In this document: in pieces, positions 55,014-63,903 of the stretch | How positions within the stretch are numbered: the first letter of the stretch is position 1 | How the letters are laid out: each line of letters starts with the position of its first letter | From: Clostridium sp. CAG:768 | GTDB taxonomy: Bacteria; Cyanobacteriota; Vampirovibrionia; Gastranaerophilales; Gastranaerophilaceae | Assembly (NCBI GenBank): GCA_000437435.1 | Contig: FR899628.1 | Coordinates: forward strand, 89,614 to 153,613 | DNA: 64,000 bases | Direction: 5' to 3' | Made by a program: the position numbers and the translations under genes | Notes under the pieces: model-generated | Told to the model about the DNA's origin: nothing | What the model saw: only the letters and a program-made list of their open reading frames with translations | Database searches by the model: none

Positions 55014-56336
55014 CTATTCCATATTATTAAAATTATGGATGAATTTTATTTTTTCTGGATAATTTTTCAGGTATGTTTCTTGTTCGGTAAAATTTTCAAT
55101 ACCTAAGCCCATAAATAGTTCATAAATTGCATATGTATTTCTAGAAATTTCAGATGGAGAGCCTGGTATATTTGTTCTATAATCATTAATCTGTGCTTTA
55201 TATTGATTATTAAATAAATCTTTCCATAATGGTAAGATTTTATTTATCTCTTTTGATTGCATTTTTAGGTTTTTTAAAATATAGTCATCATAAACTTCCA
55301 TATTAACAATAGCTATAGCATTTAATACTAAAACAGGTTCAATAAACAAAATATCTTTTTCTAATAATATATCTAAAGTTAAATTTAACCTTACAAAAAA
55401 TTTTTCAAGGTCTCTTGCTGAAAAATTTAAAACTTTTGATATTTCTGAGATTAAATGGCTTAAATAATTTTGCTCTTTTTCATAATCAGGCTCAGGATAA
55501 GTTGTATAGGATACTCTTTTCATTCGAAGATTATAATTATAATAGCGTCCATCTTCTATAAATTTATTAATTTTATCCCATAATTGAGTTAAATTATAAT
55601 ACGCAAGCTGTTCCATAGAAGGGGTAGGCAATTGAAAATCTACATCAATAAATTTTCTTAAATAGCCATTTTCTTCACCTATGTTGACTCCAAAAATTTG
55701 TCTTACAGAATTTTCTATTTGCTTCTTATCAACAGACAAAACAAATATAATATTAGGAATACCAAAGAAATGTTTAATTATCTCAAGCGTTTTAATGGTA
55801 TACATTGGATGACAACGGTCTAATTCATCAACAAATATAATAATTTTTTTATTGAGCTTTGTTTGAATACTTGTTAATTTACTTTTGAATTCACACATTT
55901 CCCCTTTTAATTCTATGTATTCAGATTTAATCATTTTTTTATTTGGATCAAAATTTGCAGCACAATTTACAACACCTAAATTAACACCGACTTGGAATGA
56001 AGATTTTTTACAGATATTTTTAGCGAATTTCTTACTCCATTTTATATCTTTTTCTAGTTTTGTTTTGATATCTACTTTTTCCAGTTCATTAAATAGCTCT
56101 ACAAATAGTGGGATTAATGGAGATTCATAAAAATCAGATTCCCATGCGTTGTACAAAATATTTATTGAGTCATTTTCCATAAGTTTAATAAGGTTTTGAA
56201 TGAAATATGTTTTTCCGCCACCCCAAGGTGCAGAAACACTAATAACATTTAAATCTGTATTCAATAATATACTCTTAAAATTTTCCGCAATGGCTTTTCT
56301 TTCGAGCTTATCATCTTCAAATGCTACTTCTGACAT
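55014..56336 (-). CDS. KAP-family P-loop NTPase
   Basis: The 440-residue protein has Walker A APWGGGKT (residues 36-43), the NAWESDFY block, Walker B IIIFVDELDR (165-174) followed by CHPMYTIKTLEIIKHFF, and the sensor region FVLSVDKKQIENSVRQIFG. KAP NTPases include phage-exclusion proteins such as PifA. Many contain inserted membrane helices, but here the insert region (about 95-145) is only weakly hydrophobic, so the protein may be soluble. It is located in the recombinase island, which suggests a defence or element-maintenance role. Confidence 0.88.
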   Translation of the reverse strand: MSEVAFEDDKLERKAIAENFKSILLNTDLNVISVSAPWGGGKTYFIQNLIKLMENDSINILYNAWESDFYESPLIPLFVELFNELEKVDIKTKLEKDIKWSKKFAKNICKKSSFQVGVNLGVVNCAANFDPNKKMIKSEYIELKGEMCEFKSKLTSIQTKLNKKIIIFVDELDRCHPMYTIKTLEIIKHFFGIPNIIFVLSVDKKQIENSVRQIFGVNIGEENGYLRKFIDVDFQLPTPSMEQLAYYNLTQLWDKINKFIEDGRYYNYNLRMKRVSYTTYPEPDYEKEQNYLSHLISEISKVLNFSARDLEKFFVRLNLTLDILLEKDILFIEPVLVLNAIAIVNMEVYDDYILKNLKMQSKEINKILPLWKDLFNNQYKAQINDYRTNIPGSPSEISRNTYAIYELFMGLGIENFTEQETYLKNYPEKIKFIHNFNNME

Positions 56337-56510
56337 TATTTTAAATCTCCAATTTTAATGTATAAATTTTTAATGCTTGTTTTCATTTTTTATTTCATTA
56401 ACTTATTTACTTCTGATTTTTAAGTAAACAAATATAACAACAAAAAAGAACAGCCTAAACCAATCAATATGTCAAGAGAAATTGGTAAAAAATTGTGAAA
56501 AATATTTCAG

Positions 56511-57248
56511 TTAATGCAAAAGGTACTTTGGCCATGGGCTGCTATCATCGTTCAATAAACCTTGAGCTATACTGATAATTCCATATAAAGAACCATCATT
56601 ACCATTCCACATGGCCCTTCCAACAACATATCCTTGGGCAAATTCATTCCAATTATGATAAAGTTCTCTAGCACATTCATATGCTGCCATTATGTATTGC
56701 CAAGCTTGTTCTTCTGTAATGTAACCAACATCACAACAACAACGAGTAACTAAAACTAATCGACCTAAGTCCCAAGCTTTAACAGATATTGTTTTGAATT
56801 CACTTGCACCTTTTACAATATGTTCATCAACAAGAACTTCTAGAGATGCTTTTATATTGCCAACATAAGCCATTAAAGAACGGTCTTTTTCTTCTTCCAA
56901 TAAAATATCTACATTAAATTCTTGAGCCGAATTTGCGATTACTGGTCTTATTGCGTCAAAGTAAATATTATGTCCTCTATGCAATAACCAATTTAAAGTT
57001 TCTAGAGCAGATTCCCTGTCATATATTCCATAATAGTCACTTAATCTACCTGCGACATCATCTTTATCAGGTTCTGTTTCTATGCAATTGTAATAATATC
57101 CATTTTGTTCTGAATTAATTGCACCGATATTCAGTGCAGCATATTGCTCTCTGCTTAATATCGGTGCTTTTTCATTATAGATATATTTTACATCTTTAAA
57201 ACAATTAATTATTCTTTTAATATTATTTTTAATTCTTGCAAAATCCAT
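56511..57248 (-). CDS. DUF1266 domain protein
   Basis: The 245-residue protein has a C-terminal DUF1266 domain (about residues 85-240): NWLLHRGH, VKAWDLGRLVLVTRCCCDVGYITEEQAWQYI, YHNWNEFAQGYVVGRAMW. The family is widespread but uncharacterised, and is often next to membrane proteins in accessory regions. It is followed downstream by the 174-base gap (56337-56510, no features seen) before the KAP gene, and preceded two bases away by a small membrane protein gene. Confidence 0.85.
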   Translation of the reverse strand: MDFARIKNNIKRIINCFKDVKYIYNEKAPILSREQYAALNIGAINSEQNGYYYNCIETEPDKDDVAGRLSDYYGIYDRESALETLNWLLHRGHNIYFDAIRPVIANSAQEFNVDILLEEEKDRSLMAYVGNIKASLEVLVDEHIVKGASEFKTISVKAWDLGRLVLVTRCCCDVGYITEEQAWQYIMAAYECARELYHNWNEFAQGYVVGRAMWNGNDGSLYGIISIAQGLLNDDSSPWPKYLLH

Positions 57249-57250
57249 TT

Positions 57251-57694
57251 TTACCTTTTTTCTGCTAATTCTTCAAAAACAAAAGATCCTTGTTTTTTAT
57301 CATAAGAAATTGAATATTGTTTTTTAGGTTCAACGTTTACTTCAATTTTTTGAGGATCATAAGTTGTTCTTACCCATTTATGTAATATTCCAGGTCTTTG
57401 AGTTTCATATTGTAATTCTAAAACGTTAGTCCCAGGAACTAAATAATGACCTCTTTGACCATATCCAACAGAGATTTGCATTTGAGGCTCATCATTGATT
57501 GTTAAACAATTAACAGTATTAGTAAAACCTAATGGATGCCATTGGCAATCTTTAATTACCATAATTGATGCATCAGGGTTTTCATTTTCATATTTTTTCT
57601 TTGACATTGAGTGCATATACATTGCAACTCCTTGATAAACAAAACTTAAAACAATTAAGCCGCCTACAATTAGAATATACTGAGTCATATCCAT
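57251..57694 (-). CDS. Membrane-anchored protein of unknown function
   Basis: A 147-residue protein with one N-terminal membrane helix (YILIVGGLIVLSFVYQGVAMYM) and a beta-rich soluble domain with Trp/Tyr/Gly residues (ISVGYGQRGHYLVPGTNVLEL). It starts 12 bases after the preceding gene and ends two bases before the DUF1266 gene, so the three form an operon. No family is recognised. Confidence 0.7.
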   Translation of the reverse strand: MDMTQYILIVGGLIVLSFVYQGVAMYMHSMSKKKYENENPDASIMVIKDCQWHPLGFTNTVNCLTINDEPQMQISVGYGQRGHYLVPGTNVLELQYETQRPGILHKWVRTTYDPQKIEVNVEPKKQYSISYDKKQGSFVFEELAEKR

Positions 57695-57706
57695 TATTAT
57701 TCCTCC

Positions 57707-58168
57707 TTACTTTTTAATGGTTGCTACTTTAATAGGTGGTTCATTTTCAATTTTTGCACCCAACTTTGAAAGCATTTCTTCATAATCTTCACCACTAAAG
57801 TTAGTTGCATCAATATAATCTTCTTTTCCTGTTTCTTTACTTACATAATAAATATCTTGGTCATCTTCACTTTTAGTATTTGAATCTTTTGAATATTCAG
57901 ACCAATAATATTGATCGATAACAAATCCTTTTATTATTTTTCCAAATCTTTTTATAATAAGCTGGTTATCATCAGTAAAAACAATTGAAACATTATCTGC
58001 GTAATAAACCTTATAAAACATCCAAATAACAACAACTATAGCAGCAATTGCAGAAATTAAAAAACTATGAGTAAATCTACCTACAATATTATATATAAAC
58101 CAGCCTGCACATAAACCACAACCAGTCCAAAACAGCTTTGTAGTAAATTTTCCTTTATACTCCTTCAT
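57707..58168 (-). CDS. Two-helix membrane protein with PH-like soluble domain
   Basis: A 153-residue protein with two close membrane helices (about residues 12-28 and 35-52) and a C-terminal strand-rich region (VSIVFTDDNQLIIKRFGKIIKGFVI). The layout resembles bacterial PH-type (bPH) membrane proteins. The tail is acidic. It is first of the three-gene unit with 57251 and the DUF1266 gene. The 194-base gap upstream (58169-58362) holds the divergent promoters. Confidence 0.65.
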   Translation of the reverse strand: MKEYKGKFTTKLFWTGCGLCAGWFIYNIVGRFTHSFLISAIAAIVVVIWMFYKVYYADNVSIVFTDDNQLIIKRFGKIIKGFVIDQYYWSEYSKDSNTKSEDDQDIYYVSKETGKEDYIDATNFSGEDYEEMLSKLGAKIENEPPIKVATIKK

Positions 58169-58362
58169 GTATAACCTCCAAAAAATAATAAATAATACTT
58201 AACCCCTATTAATTTAAAATCATCACATCCATGTTGTATAGAATACAATAAAAATTTTTAAAGTAAATACTAACTATACAAATCTTTGGAAATACAATAT
58301 CACTTAAACCTTTTTGTGTTATTATTATTCCAACAGAATCTTCAAATTATAGGGGGTGAATT

Positions 58363-58787
58363 ATGCAAATACAACCAATTACCAATCGCACAAGTAACAC
58401 AAATTTTGGTGCAAAAATCAACTGGGTTGGAGGTTCAATTGTGACTCCGAAAGCTAAAAAATTGTTGCCAAAAAATTCCTTCAGAAGATTAGAAGAAAAA
58501 GCTAAAAAATAGGTACAGATACTGATTCTGTACATGTTGGGCTTTGGTACACGTATGATTTTGAGCCTTCTCGTAATTTGTTTTTAAATGCATTAGGAGT
58601 GCCAACATATAGAGTAAAGGAACGCAAAACATCTTTATCACTAACTTCTGTATTTCCATCAAAAAAAATGGTTGATGACATACATAGAACAGAGATAAAA
58701 GGGGCTTCGGATAAACAAAAATTATCTGCATATAAAGCTATATGGAAATATCTGGATGCTTTAGGAGAACAATATAAAACTAAATAG
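58363..58787 (+). pseudogene. Unknown NFGA-motif protein, frameshifted at an A6 tract
   Basis: The ATG at 58363 (GGGGGTG upstream) opens MQIQPITNRTSNTNFGAKIN... and stops after 49 codons at 58510. The next frame continues without a stop from the A-run 58504-58509 to 58787. A seventh A would join both parts into one protein of about 142 residues (KKIGTDTDSVHVGLWYTYDF, NALGVPTYRV, ... LDALGEQYKTK). It may be a decayed gene, slippage-dependent or an assembly error. The N-terminus (MQIQ...NFGA) closely resembles that of the gene ending at 60186. Confidence 0.7.
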
Positions 58788-58794
58788 ATAAAAA

Positions 58795-58825
58795 AAGTCG
58801 GGTGCAAAGCTCCCGTTTTTTTTAC
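58795..58825 (+). terminator. Terminator after gene 58363
   Basis: CGGG and CCCG pair around TGCAAAGCT, followed by eight T. The short stem is compensated by the A- and T-runs. Confidence 0.7.
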
Positions 58826-58840
58826 AATTTTTACAAAATT

Positions 58841-58878
58841 AGCAATTTTAGATTAACTTTTTACTTTATATATATAAC
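58841..58878 (+). promoter_or_regulatory. GCAA/TTTAT box upstream of the calpain-like gene
   Basis: TAGCAA (58840) and ACTTTATATATATAAC (58863-58878), the latter identical to 11452-11467, with the same 22-base offset. It lies 20 bases before the ATG. Confidence 0.55.
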
Positions 58879-58898
58879 GGGGATTATGGGATATTTAT

Positions 58899-60185
58899 AT
58901 GTCTGTACAAGCAATTGGAAATTATCAAGTTATAAAAACTAATAATATATCTAATGCAAAACAATCTGGAAATAAATTTACACCACTATTTCAAATGAAT
59001 TTTGCATCAAATACTCTTGCTCAAGAAAAGAAACCTGTTATCGGGGATTTTAAACAAGGATACTTGAATGATTGCTGGTTGTGTGCTATTGCAAAATCCT
59101 TATCACAAACCCCTGAAGGTTCTATACAATTATCAGAAATGATAAAAAAGAATAATGATAATACTTATACAGTAACATTCCCAAATGATGCTAAATTTAC
59201 AGTAACAGAACAAGAATTAAAAGACGATAAAGTTAGAAATATTGATGGACAATATTTACAAAAAGAAAGTCTATTCTATTTAAACAGTAAAAGTCCATTT
59301 ATAAAATTTGTTTATAATCCCTATATTACCTATTCAAAAGGTGATGAGAATTTAAAAATTCTTGAAGTTGCTGCAAATAAATATGTGCATAAGCTAGTTG
59401 ATGAAAAAGTTAAGGCAGGCTTAATACCAGAAGTAGATAGAGGGAAATATAGCCTTGATAATTATCCGATTGATGAAAAGTTACTATTTGGGAATATGAG
59501 CCGATATTTAACTTGTTCAATAGATATTGGAAGTTTAAAACCATCAGAAATATTAATGGTTGGAACTGATTCAAATTCAGCATTAAATAACCTTAAAGGA
59601 ATAGGTACATCTCATCATGCTTATACCGTAAAAAGTATAGACAAGACAAATAAAACAATATCTTTAATTGATCCACAAGATACGAAAGCTGAACCGTTAG
59701 TAATATCTTTTAATGATTTTTATAAAAGATATTCTTATATAAGTCTTAAAGGAAACTATAAAGATACAGTAAATAAAACTAATGTTATTAAAGAAGCTGG
59801 CAATTTTGATTTTGCAAGAAAGACTATGGATATAGCAAGCAAACAATCTCCTGGATATTTAACTCAAGCATATATTACTGCTACTCCAGAGCTGCTTGCT
59901 GAGTTAGGCGAAAAAGATTTGCAGGCAAAATATATAGCAAATGTAATAGATTTGTCTTCACAAGGTATTGGAACAGAAGATGATTGTTTTAAAGGTGCAG
60001 TATATTCAATAAAAAATAATGAAACCTTAAATTTAGTAAATAAACAATTACGTAAAATACCAAATCCTACATACTCAATTCCAAATAATGGAGAAACAAT
60101 ACTTGAAAAATATATAAATGAAGAATTTTCATTTAACTCTAAACAAGAATTACTTAATTATATTGAACAAATCAAGAAAAAGTAA
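58899..60185 (+). CDS. Calpain-like cysteine protease with C-terminal annexin-like GxGTE segment
   Basis: The 428-residue protein has a polar N-terminus with QMNFASN (residues 32-38). A C2-type protease core follows: GDFKQGYLNDCWLCAIA with catalytic Cys59, then SHHAYTV with His240, then LIDPQD (Asp259 where calpains have the Asn of NPWG). The C-terminus (about 310-428) contains QGIGTEDD (355-362) followed by a helical repeat, resembling an annexin-type helical repeat. It has no signal peptide. If exported by another route it could act on host or neighbour proteins; this is inference. Confidence 0.75.
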   Translation: MSVQAIGNYQVIKTNNISNAKQSGNKFTPLFQMNFASNTLAQEKKPVIGDFKQGYLNDCWLCAIAKSLSQTPEGSIQLSEMIKKNNDNTYTVTFPNDAKFTVTEQELKDDKVRNIDGQYLQKESLFYLNSKSPFIKFVYNPYITYSKGDENLKILEVAANKYVHKLVDEKVKAGLIPEVDRGKYSLDNYPIDEKLLFGNMSRYLTCSIDIGSLKPSEILMVGTDSNSALNNLKGIGTSHHAYTVKSIDKTNKTISLIDPQDTKAEPLVISFNDFYKRYSYISLKGNYKDTVNKTNVIKEAGNFDFARKTMDIASKQSPGYLTQAYITATPELLAELGEKDLQAKYIANVIDLSSQGIGTEDDCFKGAVYSIKNNETLNLVNKQLRKIPNPTYSIPNNGETILEKYINEEFSFNSKQELLNYIEQIKKK

Positions 60186-60578
60186 TTATTTTGCTTGATT
60201 TAATACCTTATCAACGTCAGGTATTTTCCCTTTTTCAAGTTTATTTGCATATCTTTCAGCTCTTTTTAGCATAAAAATTGGCATATCAAAGAATATATTG
60301 CTATTAAACTTCTTATATTTTACTGTTGCATAAAGATGTTTCACTTTTTTATAAAGAGGTTTGTAATCAGAAGATATACCAGTTTTTACCAATTGAGTAT
60401 TTGTTGACAAATAAATATCGTATGGATTATTTTTTTGATTCTCAATAATTTTAGAAAGTTTTTTTAATTGTCTTGCACTAAAATTATCTCTAATGTATTT
60501 CTGAGCTTCAGAATCTATTTTTAGAGCCATCCCGAAGTTTAAATTATTACTTGAGCTTTGTACTGCTTGTATTTGCAT
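60186..60578 (-). CDS. Unknown protein with N-terminal NFGM motif
   Basis: A 130-residue protein beginning MQIQAVQSSSNNLNFGMALKI, with the same M-Q-I-Q...NFG start as the frameshifted gene at 58363. The rest is basic and helical (QLKKLSKIIENQ, LYATVKYKKF). AAAGGGATATA precedes the ATG. It converges head-on with the calpain-like gene with no gap. Function unknown. Confidence 0.7.
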   Translation of the reverse strand: MQIQAVQSSSNNLNFGMALKIDSEAQKYIRDNFSARQLKKLSKIIENQKNNPYDIYLSTNTQLVKTGISSDYKPLYKKVKHLYATVKYKKFNSNIFFDMPIFMLKRAERYANKLEKGKIPDVDKVLNQAK

Positions 60579-60705
60579 AAATATATCCCTTTCAATTTTG
60601 AATTATAATAACATAAAAATAATTTGAATTTGCAGTGTTAAAATAATTTAATACCAATGGCAAAATTTATATTTACGGGTTTTAAAAAATATTAGGAGTA
60701 CAAAC

Positions 60706-61623
60706 ATGAAAATAAATGGAATAAAAACAAATATATTTAAAGATATTATTACCCCTGCGACGAAAAAAATAGTCAATTTAAAAAAATTTGACCTTGTACG
60801 GCAACCGGCAGCAGATACGATTGAAGTTAGCCTATTAAAAGAAAATTTTCAAGGAATTAGTTCTAAAACTTTTAAAAAATTACTTTCAACTGAATTCACA
60901 CCTAAAACTAACTTAGATGAAAATTTCTTAAGGATAACGACTCTGATTGATAAAAAGACAAATAAACCTGTAAATGCATATATTGCAAGAGTTGATGAAG
61001 ATGTACCTAATATGGAAAAATACTATCTTATGGTTCCAGATGCGAATGGTGAGATAAATATTAAAAATAAAAATTATAGAGTTGTAGGTGATACATATTT
61101 TTATATAGATAAAGAACGTCAAATGATAAGCCCGAAATTTGAGGGAACATTTATTGACGGGGAACTTTGTGAAAAAGTCTTATCCTACATGAATGCAAAA
61201 GGTAATAAAGAGTATGGCGGAATCGGAACAAGAATGCATCAATTGAGAGTAGAAAGAATGCTGCAAAATGGTTTGGGCAATGTTTGTATTGTAGCAGAAG
61301 GGAATTCTTTCCCATTCCATTATTCAATGGGATACAGACTAGCTCCCGCGAAAAGGCCTCTTGAAGATTCAACAAAAATTTTACAAGAATTTTCAAGTTT
61401 AAATCAAAAATCTCCACGAGAGAATTCAAAATATATTTTTCTCGAACGTAATAATGATAAAAAAGTCGTTATCAATTGGTCTGCGACATTAGAACACTTT
61501 TTGAATGATTATTACAAAAATGGCGGAGCTCCACTAGTGGATTTTTCTCCAAACATGTATTTGAACGAAGCATCTCTTGAACAATGGATTGAAATGATTA
61601 AAAAACAACCAATATTGTATTAG
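60706..61623 (+). CDS. GNAT-fold acetyltransferase-like protein
   Basis: A 305-residue protein. The centre (about residues 75-215) matches the GNAT fold: strands around TTLIDKKTNKPVNAYIARV, then YGGIGTRMHQLRVERML (acetyl-CoA loop and helix, from about 170), then NVCIVAEGNSFPFHYSMGYRL (motif B ending in a Tyr-Arg). The N-terminal 70 and C-terminal 90 residues are unique. It has a good AGGAG before the ATG. A weaker GGCAA/TTTAA box lies upstream (from 60659). Substrate unknown. Confidence 0.7.
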   Translation: MKINGIKTNIFKDIITPATKKIVNLKKFDLVRQPAADTIEVSLLKENFQGISSKTFKKLLSTEFTPKTNLDENFLRITTLIDKKTNKPVNAYIARVDEDVPNMEKYYLMVPDANGEINIKNKNYRVVGDTYFYIDKERQMISPKFEGTFIDGELCEKVLSYMNAKGNKEYGGIGTRMHQLRVERMLQNGLGNVCIVAEGNSFPFHYSMGYRLAPAKRPLEDSTKILQEFSSLNQKSPRENSKYIFLERNNDKKVVINWSATLEHFLNDYYKNGGAPLVDFSPNMYLNEASLEQWIEMIKKQPILY

Positions 61624-61704
61624 TGAGAATCTTTGTAACAAAAAATAATACAAATATATAATTTAAAATATTTATAATAAAATAAAAGGATACTAGGAGG
61701 TTAT

Positions 61705-62373
61705 ATGCGTGTTGTTAATGATTTAAACAGGGGTTCAAATAATTATTATTCTCAAAATTCACCATCTTTTGGAGCTGTATATTCAAAAAGCTCTGTAAAA
61801 CTTTTAAAAAGATTTATTCCTGAAATAATAAACGAAGAAGGTTTTGAATTTGCACAAAAAGCACTCAACAATTTAGCACAAACAGGTAAACGCAAGGATA
61901 ATTTGATACTAAAATTTAAAGATGTCGACCAACTTGGTATAGGAAGATTAGAGGTTCATGCAAAAAAACTATCTGACAAAGTTAATAGTTTTAGTAAAAT
62001 AGATATCCCGGTTGATACATTAGGACTAAAAGATTCACAAGAGTTTGAGTCTCTTACAGCTTTTGTAAATTCAGACAGTTTTGTACCAAAAGCAAATAGT
62101 GCTCTTGTTGAAAATGAAAAATTGTCACATCCTCAAAAAGTAAGAAATTTTGTACGTGAAAAATTCCAAGACCTCTCTCAAAAAATTCAAGATAAAACAG
62201 AAGCTATATCTGAATCAGTTTATACGATTGATGGAACCAAACCTAAAAGTAAATGGGCATTTTTAGCAAATATAAAAGATTTATTTACAAAAAATCAATA
62301 TCAATATACTGACAAACAAAAAGAAGAAGCTAAAATTCTCGCTGGAATGATTGATAATTTACCATTAAAATAA
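61705..62373 (+). CDS. Unknown protein with N-terminal SFGA motif
   Basis: A 222-residue soluble protein with SPSFGAVYSK (about residues 19-28) after a polar Asn/Tyr-rich start. The body is helical and charged (FAQKALNNLAQTGKRKDN, FVREKFQDLSQKIQDKTE). AGGAGG precedes the ATG. It is followed by a bidirectional terminator. No family is recognised. Confidence 0.7.
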   Translation: MRVVNDLNRGSNNYYSQNSPSFGAVYSKSSVKLLKRFIPEIINEEGFEFAQKALNNLAQTGKRKDNLILKFKDVDQLGIGRLEVHAKKLSDKVNSFSKIDIPVDTLGLKDSQEFESLTAFVNSDSFVPKANSALVENEKLSHPQKVRNFVREKFQDLSQKIQDKTEAISESVYTIDGTKPKSKWAFLANIKDLFTKNQYQYTDKQKEEAKILAGMIDNLPLK

Positions 62374-62386
62374 ATAAATATTTAAA

Positions 62387-62418
62387 AAGCGTCTTTAAGT
62401 TATGACTTAAAGACGCTT
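62387..62418. terminator. Bidirectional terminator
   Basis: AAGCGTCTTTAAGT and ACTTAAAGACGCTT form a perfect 14-bp stem with a TATG loop between two convergent genes. T-runs are short. Confidence 0.8.
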
Positions 62419-62435
62419 CAATATATCAGAATTTA

Positions 62436-62792
62436 TTACATATGCAATTGAGCTGAGAAATCAGCAATATACCAATCGTTCTCCGTTTTCTTTACAGCTT
62501 CTCGCAATGTTTTAATTATTTTTTCTTCATTTTTAGCTGTAAATGCTCTAAGTGATATTGGTTTTATATATTTACATATATCTTCACCATATCTTTCATG
62601 ACTTAGTGAAACCTTATCTAGTGTTTCACTTATAAAAACATCCGTATTTTCTTCTTTTTCTAATCTATTAATAAATCCGCCTCTTTCTTTTAAAATTTGA
62701 GCCATTTTATTAATACTTTTTGTACTCACTGCCATTGGTTCATTGGTTTTTAAATACAAACCAGTAAAATTAACATTATTTTGTATATTCAT
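62436..62792 (-). CDS. Unknown protein with N-terminal NFTG motif
   Basis: A 118-residue protein starting MNIQNNVNFTGLYLKTNEP, so the motif lies at residues 8-11. The rest is a small helical domain (KMAQILKERGGFINRLEKE, KIIKTLREAVKKTENDW). AAAGGGGG lies 10 bases before the ATG. A GCAA box on the minus strand is shared back to back with the CheR-like gene's box. Function unknown. Confidence 0.7.
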   Translation of the reverse strand: MNIQNNVNFTGLYLKTNEPMAVSTKSINKMAQILKERGGFINRLEKEENTDVFISETLDKVSLSHERYGEDICKYIKPISLRAFTAKNEEKIIKTLREAVKKTENDWYIADFSAQLHM

Positions 62793-62814
62793 CAGACAAT
62801 ACCCCCTTTAGAAT

Positions 62815-62842
62815 ATTAAAAACCAAAAAAATAAAATTTGCT
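62815..62842 (-). promoter_or_regulatory. GCAA/TTTAA box upstream of gene 62792
   Basis: On the minus strand TAGCAAATTTT (62843 downward) is followed at offset 22 by TTTAAT. Weaker second half (TTTAA instead of TTTAT). Confidence 0.4.
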
Positions 62843-62933
62843 ATAACATTTACAAAATTTAAAACCTAAATTTAAAATTTTGAAAAATTTTTCAACACTA
62901 TTTAATTTAAACAAGAAGTTTGAATATTAACAT

Positions 62934-62960
62934 AGCAAAAATTATTTTGTTATGTTTTAT
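62934..62960 (+). promoter_or_regulatory. GCAA/TTTAT box upstream of the CheR-like gene
   Basis: TAGCAA (62933) and TTTAT (62956), offset 22. It ends six bases before the ATG at 62967, so transcription from it would give an almost leaderless message. Confidence 0.4.
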
Positions 62961-62966
62961 ATAAAT

Positions 62967-63818
62967 ATGCAAATAACATATCCTATACATCAAAAGCATA
63001 ATATATATCCTAGTTTCTGTAGTACTACGAGAGTTGGCTTACTTTCAGACTCTGTTGATTATATCTATAGTACACAGTCTTCAGTTTTTAGAACGGATTT
63101 AGATTGGATGAAATTTGCCAAATATTTAGGTATTCATTTTAAAGACGCTGAGAAAGTTAATGTTGTTTGTCAAGCTTGTTCAGATGGTTCTGAGCCATAT
63201 ACTTTGGCATTAGCGTTAATTCATTCTTTAGGGTTTGAAGCTTCAAAAAAATTCTTTCCTATAAAAGCAAGAGATATTGATATAACAAACATTTCCAGCT
63301 TTGCTAAAAGAGGGATAATTAACTTAACTAAAGAAGATATAGAAAAGTTAAAAATCAATGGAATAAATTTTGATAAATATTTTAGCAACTCTACTGAACA
63401 AATAAGACTTGTTAATGATACTATTAACAATGAAGTTCAAACATATAAAGTTAATCAAAATCTCAGACAATTTGTTGATTTCCAAAATCAAGATCTTGAA
63501 GACGATGCAAGTAGACTTGTTGATAATTCTAACACAGTATTTCTTTGTCGAAATGTACTACCATATCTCGGTTCTTATGATGCAAGAAAGGTTATATATA
63601 ATCTTGGTAAAAACATGAAAAAAGGAAGTATATTGTCACTCGGTACTTATACAAATTCTAAATTTTTAACATATAGTGAAGACTATAAGTTCATAAAAGA
63701 TTGTGGTTTTGAACCATTAGCTGATTTTAAGCAAACATATATAAAAACAGATAATTTGTCTAATAGAAATGAACTTGATTGGGGAGCAAATATTCTAAGT
63801 TATCGTATGCCATTTTAA
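62967..63818 (+). CDS. CheR-like SAM-dependent methyltransferase, divergent
   Basis: A protein of 283 residues from ATG 62967 (MQITYPIHQ; an ATG at 62952 is also in frame). VNVVCQACSDGSEPYTLALAL matches the SAM-binding start of CheR (usually CSTGEEPYS). ARDIDITNISSFAKRGI, QNLRQFVDFQNQDL and TVFLCRNVLPYLGSYDARKVI match later CheR blocks. No CheR N-terminal helical domain and no chemoreceptor gene is present, so it probably methylates something else. It belongs to the cluster of lineage-specific genes. The 182 bases after it hold only a hairpin. Confidence 0.75.
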   Translation: MQITYPIHQKHNIYPSFCSTTRVGLLSDSVDYIYSTQSSVFRTDLDWMKFAKYLGIHFKDAEKVNVVCQACSDGSEPYTLALALIHSLGFEASKKFFPIKARDIDITNISSFAKRGIINLTKEDIEKLKINGINFDKYFSNSTEQIRLVNDTINNEVQTYKVNQNLRQFVDFQNQDLEDDASRLVDNSNTVFLCRNVLPYLGSYDARKVIYNLGKNMKKGSILSLGTYTNSKFLTYSEDYKFIKDCGFEPLADFKQTYIKTDNLSNRNELDWGANILSYRMPF

Positions 63819-63903
63819 CATTTTAAATAATCTATAGTTTATACATTTGGAAATGAACACTCTGTTTGATTATTTATAATTTAATAAAACAAGTATTAGT
63901 TAG

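Noticed and set aside
61729..61741. GGGTTCAAAT identical to part of the tRNA-Ser T-arm, as a possible att copy
   Set aside because: Only ten bases, inside the coding sequence of gene 61705 and beyond the recombinase island; the T-loop sequence is common and the match does not reach the tRNA 3' end.
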